From Strongylocentrotus droebachiensis (Eukaryota > Echinodermata > Echinoidea > Camarodonta > Strongylocentrotidae): 64,000 nucleotides of DNA. A program made the translations under genes and the position numbers. Every line of letters starts with the position of its first letter. The first letter of the stretch is position 1. The DNA lies in assembly GCA_035222895.1 (NCBI GenBank), contig JAVYIG010000883.1, positions 186,001 to 250,000 on the forward strand, given 5' to 3'. The notes under the pieces were generated by a model. It was not told where the DNA came from, searched no databases, and was given only the letters and a program-made list of their open reading frames with translations. Below, piece after piece: positions 21,607 to 32,482 of this stretch.

Positions 21607-22528
21607 AACGGACGTTCATGGCTTAGATTTAACATTTTTCCTTTTTGGATAGAATTACTACAGGGACTCCATGAGACACAGATCAATTACATTCTACCTT
21701 TTGATCATGTGACCTATGTACTACACAACCAAAGTTTGTTAGTTCTAATTTTAAAATCTTCTGACCGTGTTTAATTGAATAGACATGATCCATCATGTAG
21801 TCAATTTTTTTTTTGTTAAATATCACTTATACACTAATTACTGGGTATGACAGTTTACAGATGATTACTCTGGACAGAATAATTCGTGCCTCTCCTAATC
21901 ACAGAACTAACAACTGCACAAAGCGCAGATTCTTCATAACCAAAAATCTTACACACGCTAACGTAACCATGATGAGTTGGTGACAGATGTATTGTTGTTC
22001 TTCCATGAGAACGTTTGCTTCGAAAGCCTTTCACATGGTTTGACGAAAATGAAGAGAGCTAATTTCACATCAGTAGCCCTTTTAGCATTTGATGGATGGT
22101 TACTTCTCTGTGAGAAACTTAAATCAAGTTGTCAGTCACTTTCCGCCGTCTAACTTTTGTTAATTAAGGTTGTTTGTTCAGAGCAGCAGCTTCAGATCAT
22201 GTTGAGTCCACATTTGAAACAGACGTAATAGTGATTCTACTTGTACATTGTCGCTTTAAAAAAATCGTATCGGATGCGCCAAATGTCACTTGCTTAGATT
22301 TAGATCAACACAAATCTACATTTCTGTCAACGGAATGGTAAACTTCAGTTGCATACCTCTGACTCGGCCGTGAAAACCAGTTTTTACCAGCGACTTCAAC
22401 CTGGAGCCACCGACTCTCTTACAATAAATCGACTGACTAGCCTTTAAAATTCCTACCTGGTAGCATTGATCGAGACAGGCACGTACATCTTTTTTCTGAT
22501 TCATACAAAAACAGCGCAGGCAGCTGAA
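21607..22528 (+). promoter_or_regulatory. Conserved upstream block of the 22.5-kb receptor
   Basis: Same order of conserved segments as before the other receptors: CGGACGTTCATGGCTTAGAT, GACATGATCCATCATGTAGTC, AAGCGCAGATTCTTCATAAC, GCAGCTTCAGATCATGTTGAG, GTATCGGATGCGCCAAATGTC and ACAATAAATCGACTGAC about 105 bases before the ATG. The last could act as a weak TATA-like box; this is inference. Confidence 0.45.
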
Positions 22529-23563
22529 ATGGCAAAAGGTGGAGGTGTTGCATCTGAATTCATGTTCCTTTATGCCGGCAGTATAATCATTGCTACTATG
22601 AATATTGTTTTAAACACGATCGTCCTGCTTGTTATTAGACGCCAAAAGGAGCTTCAAGAATATATGCGAGTTCTTTACCAGATACTTGCTGTATCGGAAA
22701 TGATTCTAGGAAGCACTTGGAACCTATGGAACATGTTCTGGACCCGAGGTTCCAACGAGAAAAATTGTACTATATTAAGCATGGCATTCCCCTTTGTGCA
22801 TCAGGTGTCTGTAATATCTTTAATGACTTGTCTCAGTGGGACCTGTTTGAATCTTTATCTTCTCATCAGGAGGCCTTTACGCTATTATACGATTGTAACA
22901 AGAACCCGATTCTACACCACCGTTGCCTCCACATTCTTGGTGACTTTACTAATCTGTGGAATATATTTGCCTATTCCTGATTCACCTTTTGTCAAACTGA
23001 TGGTTGAACGTTGCATAGCGCGTGACAACGGCGTAAAGAATGAGTGGACTTCAATCGTTCACACAGTTATTCAAATCGTTCCGATTTGCGTGACAATACT
23101 TTTTACAACAATATTATATATCAGACTGCTGGTCATCGCATGCCAAGTCAATAAGGTGTTAGCCGTTCCTGAGAACCCTCGTGCCCCTGCCAACAATGTT
23201 AACATGGAGAATCGCAATCACTCTCCAGAAGACAGTGGTCGCAGTGACACGCCAAGAAATCTGCAAATTCGTATTGTTAGGAACGACAACGTAAATCTTG
23301 TTCGGTCGCGCAAAAGAGGGTTGAAAGGTTTCGTTACAGTATTTCTTTTAACAGGTACGTTCTATTTTTCATGGCTGCCTTACGTCGTCTCATACGTAAT
23401 ACCATTAAATTCTACACTAACTATAACGATCCTGGACATTTTATCAGGGACCAGTGCATGCTTACAACCGGTGATCTACCTGTTGACCAACGCCGAAGCG
23501 AGATGCATGTGCTTGGAAGCTCTCCGTCGGTGCTTCAAGCAAATGACATGTAAGAAAGTTTGA
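22529..23563 (+). CDS. Intact rhodopsin-like receptor A (left parent of the chimeras)
   Basis: Single-exon ORF of 344 codons. The start is the conserved Met in GAAATGGCAAAAGG, with purine at -3 and G at +4; upstream in-frame sequence has no ATG in this copy. Seven hydrophobic segments: TM1 after a short variable N-terminus, TM2 with Leu-Ala-Val-Ser-Glu, TM3 starting at a Cys and ending Asn-Leu-Tyr instead of DRY, ECL2 with Glu-Arg-Cys, a hydrophilic loop 3 of about 60 residues ending Arg-Lys-Arg-Gly, TM6 Phe-Ser-Trp-Leu-Pro-Tyr, TM7 Gln-Pro-Val-Ile-Tyr, then a Cys-rich helix 8 and Lys-Lys-Val end. From 22870 onward it is nearly identical to the genes at 30.5 and 38.4 kb; before that it differs. 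ATTAAA at 23673-23678. Ligand unknown; chemosensory role inferred. Confidence 0.85.
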   Translation: MAKGGGVASEFMFLYAGSIIIATMNIVLNTIVLLVIRRQKELQEYMRVLYQILAVSEMILGSTWNLWNMFWTRGSNEKNCTILSMAFPFVHQVSVISLMTCLSGTCLNLYLLIRRPLRYYTIVTRTRFYTTVASTFLVTLLICGIYLPIPDSPFVKLMVERCIARDNGVKNEWTSIVHTVIQIVPICVTILFTTILYIRLLVIACQVNKVLAVPENPRAPANNVNMENRNHSPEDSGRSDTPRNLQIRIVRNDNVNLVRSRKRGLKGFVTVFLLTGTFYFSWLPYVVSYVIPLNSTLTITILDILSGTSACLQPVIYLLTNAEARCMCLEALRRCFKQMTCKKV

Positions 23564-24034
23564 TTTTTTGAGATCGAGTTCGTTGCAAAAGAATCCTCTG
23601 AAATCAAGACGAAATGGCCCATTGAAAACTGGGTACTTGACTTATACTGAGCGTCTCCATCAAGCTTCGACAATTAAACTTGCAATGATCCTATCATGTA
23701 TATATGTAATTAAACATGTATATTAACACTTCAATTATGTTTAACCATGCAATACAAATTGTTGACATATTTTAGAAGGTCTTCATATTTGGAGGATTGA
23801 ATTAAATCAGATAAAAATAGTTTTGTTTTCGAAAGACGTTATTTGCAATGTGAAGTGTTTTACATATATGATTTTTAAACTTCCCTTATAATTCTTAGGT
23901 GTGATAATGATATATGATATTTTTTATTCATGATACTATATTTTAAATCAAACCCCTATTTGCAATTGCTAACATCAAAAATACAAATTATGTCTGTGAA
24001 ACCTGAAGAAGATTCATTATCAAGTACGCTTTAA

Positions 24035-24566
24035 AGGTACTATATCCCTTTTGCAGCCAACATCAAATTCTGTAGAACTTTGCAGGAATTATGAATATGT
24101 CATGTATGTCCTATATGTGAAATTTAAACATGAGCAGTGTCCTAATATTCAAATTATGCAAGGAAACCCGTTTACTTGCTAGACTTCACTGTCAGACACT
24201 ATTGAGTGAGTGACTGGCTTTTTTCTTCTTTGGTAATAACATACATACCATGAGCTGTAAAGGGTACATGAGCATTTGTCTACATCAATAACCCACATCT
24301 TGTGATGGCCAAAATTAAACTGATTGAATCTTTGCGCAGCATTAAACGTATGACCATTCGGTACAATGGTCTGAAAATCAAGACTATTACTTATTGGCTC
24401 TTTAGCTCCTAAGTCGATTTGACAACGAATAGGCGTTATTTTCCCACTTGAAGACATTTTCAAGCCCCACCTTTTTTAGGGAAGTTCTAAATTAGTATTA
24501 TCTTTCAAATACCGTTGGAATTTAACCTTTTCATTTTTGTTGGCCTGCACATGGGAAATAGTACCT
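24035..24566. mobile_element. TTAA-flanked MITE, AGGTACTATWTCCC ends (unit 1 copy)
   Basis: Terminal inverted repeats AGGTACTATATCCC and GGGAAATAGTACCT, flanked by TTAA on both sides (24031-24034, 24567-24570). Paralogous sites at 50923 and 59881 have a single TTAA without this element. TTAA duplication points to piggyBac- or Kolobok-type mobilisation. The 94-codon minus ORF inside does not look like a transposase. Confidence 0.8.
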
Positions 24567-24570
24567 TTAA

Positions 24571-25109
24571 AGTGATTCGGTAACATTGTCGAAGATTGAT
24601 GAAAAAAATTGCTTAATTTTTGTACAAAATGTTACTTATTATATCCCTTCTACTGTGCTTACCCTCTGACATGCAAAAAATCCTGAAAAATGTCTCAAAC
24701 CACAAATATATCTATGGTTTCTTTGTGAAGATGTCACTGTGCAACACCCTCTAACAATGATTAACAGTAAATTCTTCCAACCATTTTTGAATTTTCCCAA
24801 CTGTTTTTCTAAAAAAAAGGCATTAAACAGGCTATTAAAAATCTGCCAACACTTAAATGTCTGGAATTGTATGTAGAGCCAATTTATTGCTTTGTGACGA
24901 TTTACATTAACCTAAAATGTAAATAAATTTTAAAAATATAGTAGGGAAAATTAAGGATTCGATCAGATCGGTTTTTTCCAAGTTGAATCATTAATATTGG
25001 TCCGTTTTCACTAAAATGTTTAGATTATCTTTAATTGTACATTTAGCATTGAAGTCACTACCTAAGCACTGTCCACTATGTCTTATCTGAACAATGTAAC
25101 CAAGTCCCT
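24571..25109. mobile_element. Second TTAA-flanked MITE, AGTGAYTCGGTAACATTGT ends (unit 1 copy)
   Basis: Left end AGTGATTCGGTAACATTGT, right end ACAATGTAACCAAGTCCCT, inverted with few mismatches; TTAA at 24567-24570 and 25110-25113. The flank at about 11754 (AAACTTTGATCAGAAG) represents a site without it. It shares its left TTAA with the neighbouring MITE. Partial copies follow the receptors at 46.3 kb, 49.4 kb and the 58.6-kb relic. Confidence 0.75.
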
Positions 25110-25508
25110 TTAATCAGAAGTGAAATGTTAAAATATATTTTTGATTTATTATTATTTATTTTTGTAATTAATATATATTTTTTTGTGTATCAACATGATC
25201 AATGTCATAATAATGAGCATGAATTTGTGTATTTTAAAGAAGAAATAGAAAGCACCTATTCAAACAAATCAATTACAGAAAGTACAAGCTTTCTTTTAAG
25301 TTTTTGCTGGAAACATCTATTTCTTTTCGGTGAATGAAACAGTTTTCATTTAAAGTGTATCTTGTGATATTATAATGTATAAGGCTGACTCTATACAAAT
25401 ATCAACTAATAAATACAAAATATTGTTACAGACTTTCTTTATGAAAATCATTGTGGAAATAGCTCAAGGCTCTTTGTCTGCGAAAGCACCCGTAACTGCA
25501 TAACATAA

Positions 25509-25952
25509 GCCTCGGTCGCAAATTTCATTACGAACTGCTACGAAAGCCGTACGAACGAATTTCAGACAATGGAAAAACAGGGAGATTCGTACGAAATTAT
25601 TGTTCGTACGAACCTTAGTGAAGTTAGTGACCGTAGCATATTAAATCAAGGTTAATTTTGCTTCTAATGCCTCCGTCACAAATGCCATTACGAACTACTA
25701 CGAACGCCGTACGAATGATTTTCAAACAATGGAAATTCGGGAAGACAATGAAAAAGCAGGGAAATTCGTACGAAATTATCGTTCGTACGAACCTTTGTGA
25801 CCGTAGCATTAAGCCTCGGTCACAAATGCCATTACGAACTGCTACGAACGCCGTACGAATGGTTTTCAGACAATGGAAATTCGGGAAAACAATGGAAAAA
25901 CAGGGAGATTCGTACGAAATTATCGTTCGTACGAACCTTTGTGACCGTAGCA
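25509..25952. repeat. Three head-to-tail copies of a ~140-bp inverted-repeat element (unit 1)
   Basis: Each copy begins with a form of GCCTCGGTCACAAA and ends TTTGTGACCGTAGCA, an inverted pair, and contains palindromes such as TTCGTACGAA and ATTACGAACTGCTACGAA. Copies lie at about 25509-25637, 25669-25807 and 25803-25952. Likely a MITE that inserted repeatedly or was tandemly duplicated. The 105- and 109-codon frames on either strand are artefacts of the repeat. Confidence 0.7.
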
Positions 25953-27293
25953 CAGTTTACATTATATTGATGTAAAACGGAGGAATGAATGTCGGGAAAG
26001 GGTCTGATTTAAATAGTTCTTTTATATAAAATCGATTTACACCCTTTTTGTAAAATTATGAATAAATCTTGTTTAAAATGTTATGATATATTGCAACACT
26101 AATCTCTAATGATATACAAGATATAGGTTTGGTAAATTATTTGTCGACTAAAGCTTATGTAAACGCGTAAGCTTGTATGTACAATTGATTTTGTCCCCAT
26201 CAACCCCAGGAATGATGCTAAAACAGTACACGGCAGGCGTAGAATCTTGGATAGAAGACCAATTAGATATAAAGTAGCGTTATACAGCCGTTTCCGCAAT
26301 TTTACTCAATCCGCATGTCTCTCTCCCCTATTTCTATTGCATTGACGACTTTTGTCGATGTCTTGTGTTTTGTTCGCGTTCTTCTTCTTCTTCTCATTCT
26401 TCTTCTTTTTCTTCTAGATCTTCTTCTTCTTCCCTAAAATTCTTTTTTTAGTTTTTCACGCAGTGTACGTTAGCCTTATCTAGGTCCACCCGATTCCTTT
26501 CAGATTTCGTATTCGTTATCTCTGATTTCCAACCTAGCCATCTAGCTCTTCGTTGTTCAAAAACCACTCATGTGTACCGTCCAGGCGCCATTTTGTCAAT
26601 TTCTGGTCCATTTCGAGGCCTTTCTTTCTTCCTTTGTATCTCCACTATTCTAGATACTACAGACTTCTCACAAAATCCTCTAGATAGTCCAAGAGATTTC
26701 CTTCCATCTGCGACTCATAACTTGCCCTTTGAATTGCTAATCTTCGTACTCGAAATTCAAAACCCAAATCGAATCCGTAAAAAATCTCAAAAAATCTTTA
26801 AAAATTGACCTTTTTTCTCTTATTTTTTTTTACAGTATCTTATTCTGACTATTGCACACAGCCGTGCAGAATTTCACCCTCCAGTGATTACGCATATTAT
26901 AAAGAGCGCCCTCTAAAGTACTGAAAATGGCTATCTTTCTGTAGAACAGAACGTTAACGAGATAAGTAGGTAGGCCTATATCGTATTTAAATACAGTGTG
27001 ATTCGGAGCAGAATTCAGCACATAATAGCCGACCAGGCTTAGACCCTAAGTTAAATATTCGTAATGGCTTTGGAGCTGATAGTGCGTGCTAATTCCCAGT
27101 TGTAGGTAAAGAGGCCATCCGGTGATATAGGTATCCATAAAAATAAGCTAAGGATAGTTTTTCATTATACACTGTATCGGTGGTTCCTCCAGGTCATTAC
27201 ATCTCTTTAGAGCCTAAATCTGTGCAAAATAAACTGAGTATACGTCCTTCTGGCTCCAAACAGACGCCTTGTTTTTAATTTGAGCGAAGCATA
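25953..27293. other. Cassette distal flank (unit 1)
   Basis: Contains the CATCAACCCCAGGAATGATG segment, a CTT-rich tract (26381-26432), GGCCTATATCGTATTTAAAT and CTTCTGGCTCCAAACAGACG. Shared with the other cassettes; no gene recognised. Confidence 0.5.
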
Positions 27294-29140
27294 CACTGTA
27301 AAAAATATCTGTATTTTTACAGGAAAAAAAAATACAGATTTGTAACGTTTTAACTAAATACAGCAATTCGGATGTATTTTTTACATATATCCCGTAAAAG
27401 TACTTCATTTTATTGTGAGACTGATTTACATCAGAAATTTGTAATTTTAAGGCAAAATACAGGTACTAATACAGTTTGCCTGTAATTTTACAGATCTATC
27501 TCGTAAAAATACTTCATTTTTATTGCGAAACTGACTTACATCAGAAATTTGTAATTTTAAGGCAAAATAGAGTACTAATACAGTTTGCCTGTAATTTTAC
27601 AGATCTATCCCGTAAAAATACTTCATTTTCATTGTGAGACTAACTTACATCAGAAATTTGAAATTTTAAGGCAAAATAGGGTTAATTATACAGTTTGCCT
27701 GTAATTTTAAGGCAAAATAGAGTTACTAATACAGTTTGCCTGTAATTTTACAGATGAAATTGTTTACCTAAATGTATTTTTACAGATGTCTGTATTCGTA
27801 CAACGTTTTCTTAAATTGAATGGATATGGTGCAGTTTTACTTCGATGTGATTTAATTTGAATGCAGTTACTAGATTCTTTAACAAAATTCTGTTTTTATA
27901 ATGTCGTTTTGATTGGACAGCATTTTACATTTCATGAAACTTATTTCACATATACTGTAGCATATTTACAGATTCCGTTTTCCAACTTTAAAATCCCAGA
28001 CATGATTTCGAATAATTAGGCGTTACGAAGTAGAATAATTAAATTAAACGAGATTTAAAAGAAATGTAATATTGAAGTTTAATTTATATTCTACGAAGTA
28101 TAAGCCTAATATGAGGAATCATGTCCCTCCCTGATTGAATGTTTTGTCAGTGTGACTATTAATACAATTGATTTTGTTGTCTTTTTCCCGCCCTTCTTTG
28201 CATGATTGAATGAGCATTTTGTCTTTGAATACTGATGCACGTGGCTTTGAGTGGGCTTCTTATACATGATGCGGAGGATGCTCATTTGCATATGAATGAA
28301 GTCCCAGAGACTTTGAATGTGTACTATATTTCTACATTCATGCTGTAAAATTACATGGTGGTGTAAAAAAATAAAACAAAATTGGGTCAAATACAAATAC
28401 ACAAAAAGGTACTTCCACACCAAAGGGAGGCGAGTTGACTCAGTCGGTTAAGCGTCCGTCTGTCGAACTAAGATCCCGGGTTCGACTCCCACCCAAGCGG
28501 ATGACTGAAATCTGCGTTGTGTGTTAACGTGCCCCCTCCCTTGTTCATAGACGCAGGTTATGTCAAGTGGAAAACACTCCGTCCGTCAAATAGGACGTTA
28601 AATGGAGGCCCCGTGTAGAGAAGAGTCACTACCTTTGCACGTTAAGAACCCACTGCACTATTCGTATAAGAGTAGGGGGAAACCCCGGTGTAGTGGTCCA
28701 CCTGCACACCCCCAGTATAGTACGATAATACTCTGTAAAGAGGTCTGTACTCAAAAGGAAGAAGGGAAAGCTGTAAACCAAATTAACAAACATTTGTATT
28801 TTACAACGTTTTTGTACTATATTTTTACATTCATTCTGTACAATTACATGGTGGTGTAAACAAACAAAACTAAATTGCTTCAAATACAAATACACAAAAA
28901 GGTACTTCCACACCAAAGCTGTAAACCAAATTAACAAACATATGTATTTATACAACATTTTTGTACTATGTTTTTACATTCATTCTGGTGTAATTTTAAT
29001 CAACATACAATTTGTAAAAGAAAATACATGACATGTTTGTAGGAGAAAATAACAACCAATCTGTATTTTTACAACATAATTTATGGCGACTCTGCTGACA
29101 GCAGATTTGCTGTAAAATTACAGAGATTTTTTTTACAGTG
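27294..29140. mobile_element. TA-flanked CACTGTAAAAAA transposon derivative (unit 1)
   Basis: Ends CACTGTAAAAAATATCTG and AGATTTTTTTTACAGTG are inverted repeats flanked by TA (27292-27293, 29141-29142). The paralogous site at 57110 reads GAAGCATACCACTACG with no insert, so boundaries are exact. Inside are three copies of a 109-base unit (CGTAAA at 27393, 27502, 27611) and several copies of a TGGTGGTGTAAA...CACACCAAAG unit near the right end. TA duplication suggests Tc1/mariner-type mobilisation; no transposase remains. Confidence 0.85.
28426..28766 (+). mobile_element. tRNA-derived SINE nested in the TA element (unit 1)
   Basis: Starts with a tRNA-like head: A-box-like GTTGACTCAGTCGGTTAAG and a perfect B box GGTTCGACTCC. 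A body with GGACGTTAAATGGAGGC and CACGTTAAGAACCCAC follows, words found in SINE bodies of several marine invertebrates. It interrupts CACACCAAAGCTGTAAACC, which is intact nearby at about 28910, with AAAG on both sides. The acceptor stem does not pair, so it is not a tRNA gene. Confidence 0.75.
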
Positions 29141-29142
29141 TA

Positions 29143-30464
29143 CCATTACAAGTGAATGCCACTTTGGTTATGAGCCGCCCGATACTCAGTGGTTAGCTTT
29201 ACTCACTATGAAACCCTCACCTTCACCCACACTCCATACACAGACCCACACTAACACTAGGGCTCACGGTCATTTATTTTGTGTCAGGACAATTCTGGGA
29301 GCGGCTATGAGCACAAAATATTATCCAATTTCAATAGAGTTATTGACGATACAACTAACATTATAATCTAATTGAATTATCCATCACCCGATCAGCTTTA
29401 GGGATATTACTTTATATTCAATATGGGATAACTAATTTCAGGTCAAGCATTCATATTTTTTACATTCTCACATAAGCCTTTTTGTTGCATGAAGAGGTGG
29501 TGAACACTTTTGAAAGTCCCGATGAGCCTATCGATGCAAATGCTCCTCAAGTTAAAAACGGACGTTCATGGCTTAGATTAACATTCTTCCTTTGTGGATA
29601 GAATTACTCCAGGGACTCCATGAGAAACAGATCGATTACGTTCTATCTTTTCATCATGTGACCTATGTATTACACCACAAAATTTCTTAGTTCTAATTTT
29701 CAAATTTCCTGACCGGGTTCAATTGATTAGACATGATCCATCATGTAGTCTAATTTTTTTTTTTTTTTAATATCATTTACACACTAATTACTGGGTATGA
29801 CAGTTTACAGATGATTAATCTGGACAGAATAATTCGTGCCACCCCTAATCACAGAACTAACAACTGCACAAAGCGCAGATTCTTCATAACCAAAAACCTA
29901 ACACACGCTAACGTAACCATGATGAGTTGGTGACAGATGTATTGTTGTTCTCCCATGAGCAAGTTTGCTTTGAGACAAAACAATTTGTTTGACGAAAATG
30001 AAGAGAGCTAATTTCACATCAGTGGCCCCTTGAGTGGTCACTTCTCTGTGTGAAACTAAAATTAAATTGTCAGTCACTTTCCACCATCTAATATTTTTTA
30101 TCAAGGTTGTTAATTCAGAGCAGTAGCTTCAGATCATGTTGAGCCCACATTTGAAACAGAAGTAATAGTGATTCAACTTGTACATTGTCGCTTAAAAAAA
30201 TCGTATCCGATACGCAAAATGTCACTTGCTTAGATTTAGATCAACAAAAATCTACATTTCTGTCAACGGAATGGTCAACTTCAGTTGCATTCCTCAGACT
30301 CGGCCGTGAATACCAGTTTTTACCAACGACTTCAACTTGGAGCCACCGGCTCTTTTACAATAAATCGACTGACTAGCCTGTAGAATTCCTAACTGGTAGA
30401 ATTGATCGAGACAGGCACCTACATCGTTTTTCTGATGCATACTGCATCAACGCAGGCAGCTGAA
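29143..30464 (+). promoter_or_regulatory. Distal flank and conserved upstream block of receptor B
   Basis: 29143-29430 continues the distal flank interrupted by the TA element. From about 29430 the usual upstream segments follow: single TGCATGAAGAGG copy at 29487, GACATGATCCATCATGTAGTC with a T run, AAGCGCAGATTCTTCATAAC, CAGTAGCTTCAGATCATG and ACAATAAATCGACTGAC at about 30357, 105 bases before the ATG. Confidence 0.45.
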
Positions 30465-31475
30465 ATGGCAAAAGGCGGGGTTGTTGCCGGCAGTATAATC
30501 ATGACTACTATGAATATTGTTTTAAACACGATCGTTCTGCTTGTTATTAGACGCCAAAAGGAGCTTCAAGAATATATGCGAGTTCTTTACCAGATACTTG
30601 CTGTATCGGAAATGATTCTAGGAAGCACTTGGAACCTATGGAACATGTTCTGGACCCGAGGTTCCAACGAGAAGATTTGTACTATCGTAAGTATGACATT
30701 CCCCTTTGTGCATCAGGTGTCTGTAATATCTGCAATGGCTTGTCTCAGTGGGACCTGTTTCAATCTTTATCTTCTCATCACGAGGCCTTTACGCTATTAT
30801 ACGATTGTAACAAGAACCCGATTCTACACCACCGTTGCCTCCACATTCTTGGTGACTTTACTAATCTGTGGAATATATTTGCCTATTCCTGATTCACCTT
30901 TTGTCAAACTGATGGTTGAACGTTGCGTAGCGCGTGACAACGGCGTAAAGAATGAGTGGACTTCAATCGTTCACACAGTTATTCAAATCGTTCCGATTTG
31001 CGTGACAATACTTTTTACAACAATATTATATATCAGACTGCTGGTCATCGCATGCCAAGTCAATAAGGTGTTAGCCGTTCCTGAGAACCCTCGTGCCCCT
31101 GCCAACAATGTTAACATGGAGAATCGCAATCACTCTCCAGAAGACAGTGGTCGCAGTGACACGCCAAGAAATCTGCAAATTCGCATTGTTAGGAACGACA
31201 ACGTAAATCTTGTTCGGTCGCGCAAAAGAGGGTTGAAAGGTTTCGTTACAGTATTTCTTTTAACAGGTACGTTCTATTTTTCATGGCTGCCTTACGTCGT
31301 CTCATACGTAATACCATTAAATTCTACACTAACTATAACGATCCTGGACATTTTATCAGGGACCAGTGCATGCTTACAACCGGTGATCTACCTGTTGACC
31401 AACGCCGAAGCGAGATGCATGTGCTTGGAAGCTCTCCGTCGGTGCTTCAAGCAAATGACATGTAAGAAAGTTTGA
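30465..31475 (+). CDS. Intact chimeric receptor B (5' half as receptor D, 3' half as receptor A)
   Basis: Single exon, 336 codons from the GAAATGG start. A further in-frame ATG lies 10 codons upstream in poor context and is absent from receptor A, so it is not preferred. TM1 about residues 10-29, TM2 40-62 (Glu49), TM3 72-104 with Cys72 and Asn100-Leu-Tyr replacing DRY, TM4 121-141, ECL2 Cys154, TM5 166-195, loop 3 196-258, TM6 259-283 with Trp274-Leu-Pro, TM7 293-312 with Pro306-x-x-Tyr309, Cys-rich helix 8. An Asn-Ser-Thr sequon lies in extracellular loop 3. Identical at protein level to the 38.4-kb gene. The 5' half shares receptor D's sequence, the 3' half receptor A's; the switch lies between 30782 and about 30878 (residues 106-138). 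ATTAAA at 31585-31590. Confidence 0.9.
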   Translation: MAKGGVVAGSIIMTTMNIVLNTIVLLVIRRQKELQEYMRVLYQILAVSEMILGSTWNLWNMFWTRGSNEKICTIVSMTFPFVHQVSVISAMACLSGTCFNLYLLITRPLRYYTIVTRTRFYTTVASTFLVTLLICGIYLPIPDSPFVKLMVERCVARDNGVKNEWTSIVHTVIQIVPICVTILFTTILYIRLLVIACQVNKVLAVPENPRAPANNVNMENRNHSPEDSGRSDTPRNLQIRIVRNDNVNLVRSRKRGLKGFVTVFLLTGTFYFSWLPYVVSYVIPLNSTLTITILDILSGTSACLQPVIYLLTNAEARCMCLEALRRCFKQMTCKKV

Positions 31476-31946
31476 TTTTTTGAGATCGAGTTCGTTGCAA
31501 AAGAATCCTCTGAAATCAAGACGAAATGGCCCATTGAAAACTGGGTACTTGACTTATACTGAGCGTCTCCATCAAGCTTCGACAATTAAACTTGCAATGA
31601 TCCTATCATGTATATATGTAATTAAACATGTATATTAACACTTCAATTATGTTTAACCATGCAATACAAATTGTTGACATATTTTAGAAGGTCTTCATAT
31701 TTGGAGGATTGAATTAAATCAGATAAAAATAGTTTCGTTTTCGAAAGACGTTATTTGCAATGTGAAGTGTTTTACATATATGATTTTTAAACTTCCCTTA
31801 TAATTCTTAGGTGTGATAATGATATATGATATTTTTTATTCATGATACTATATTTTAAATCAAACCCCTATTTGCAATTGCTAACATCAAAAATACAAAT
31901 TATGTCTGTGAAACCTGAAGAAGATTCATTATCAAGTACGCTTTAA

Positions 31947-32478
31947 AGGTACTATATCCCTTTTGCAGCCAACATCAAATTCTGTAGAACTTTGCAGGAA
32001 TTATGAATATGTCATGTATGTCCTATATGTGAAATTTAAACATGAGCAGTGTCCTAATATTCAAATTATGCAAGGAAACCCGTTTACTTGCTAGACTTCA
32101 CTGTCAGACACTATTGAGTGAGTGACTGGCTTTTTTCTTCTTTGGTAATAACATACATAACATGAGCTGTAAAGGGTACATGAGCATTTGTCTACATCAA
32201 TAACCCACATCTTGTGATGGCCAAAATTAAACTGATTGAATCTTTGCGCAGCATTAAACGTATGACCATTCGGTACAATGGTCTGAAAATCAAGACTATT
32301 ACTTATTGGCTCTTTAGCTCCTAAGTCGATTTGACAACGAATAGGCGTTATTTTCCCACTTGAAGACATTTTCAAGCCCCACCTTTTTTAGGGAAGTTCT
32401 AAATTAGTATTATCTTTCAAATACCGTTGGAATTTAACCTTTTCATTTTTGTTGGCCTGCACATGGGAAATAGTACCT
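31947..32478. mobile_element. TTAA-flanked AGGTACTAT MITE (unit 2 copy)
   Basis: Copy of the element at 24035-24566 made by segmental duplication; same ends and TTAA flanks (31943-31946, 32479-32482). Confidence 0.8.
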
Positions 32479-32482
32479 TTAA

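Larger units (their letters stand above)
22870..30781. repeat. Tandem duplication unit 1 (7912 bp)
   Basis: Runs from within receptor A to the equivalent point in receptor B. Differs from units 2 and 3 at a few sites in its left part: 23015, 23272, 23824, 24248, a small indel near 25206 and nine rather than eight A at about 27324. Its right part matches unit 2 apart from one T-run length. Holds the 3' half of a receptor, two TTAA MITEs, a triple inverted-repeat element, a TA element with nested SINE, and the 5' half of the next receptor. Confidence 0.9.

Noticed and set aside
20919..21686. 255-codon minus-strand ORF with a 24-residue repeat
   Set aside because: It is the 72-bp tandem repeat read in an open frame. 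The single-copy version in other cassettes is noncoding, and no start or family support exists.
22717..22980. 87-codon ORFs overlapping each receptor in a second frame, repeated at 30629, 38537, 46446 and 62337
   Set aside because: Shadows of the receptor frame; conserved only because the receptor coding sequence is.
24179..24463. 94-codon minus ORF conserved in three units
   Set aside because: It lies inside a TTAA-flanked MITE and is conserved only because the units are recent duplicates.
25624..25975. Overlapping 105- and 109-codon ORFs on both strands
   Set aside because: They span inverted-repeat elements with internal palindromes; both strands are open for the same compositional reason.
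28426..28500. Possible tRNA gene
   Set aside because: A B box and A-box-like segment are present but the acceptor stem does not pair and a SINE body follows, so it is a SINE head.
30402..30464. Upstream extension of the receptor ORF by 21 codons
   Set aside because: The extension would begin at TTG, not used as a normal eukaryotic start. The GAAATGG Met is conserved in all copies, and the 13.3-kb copy has an in-frame stop just upstream of it.
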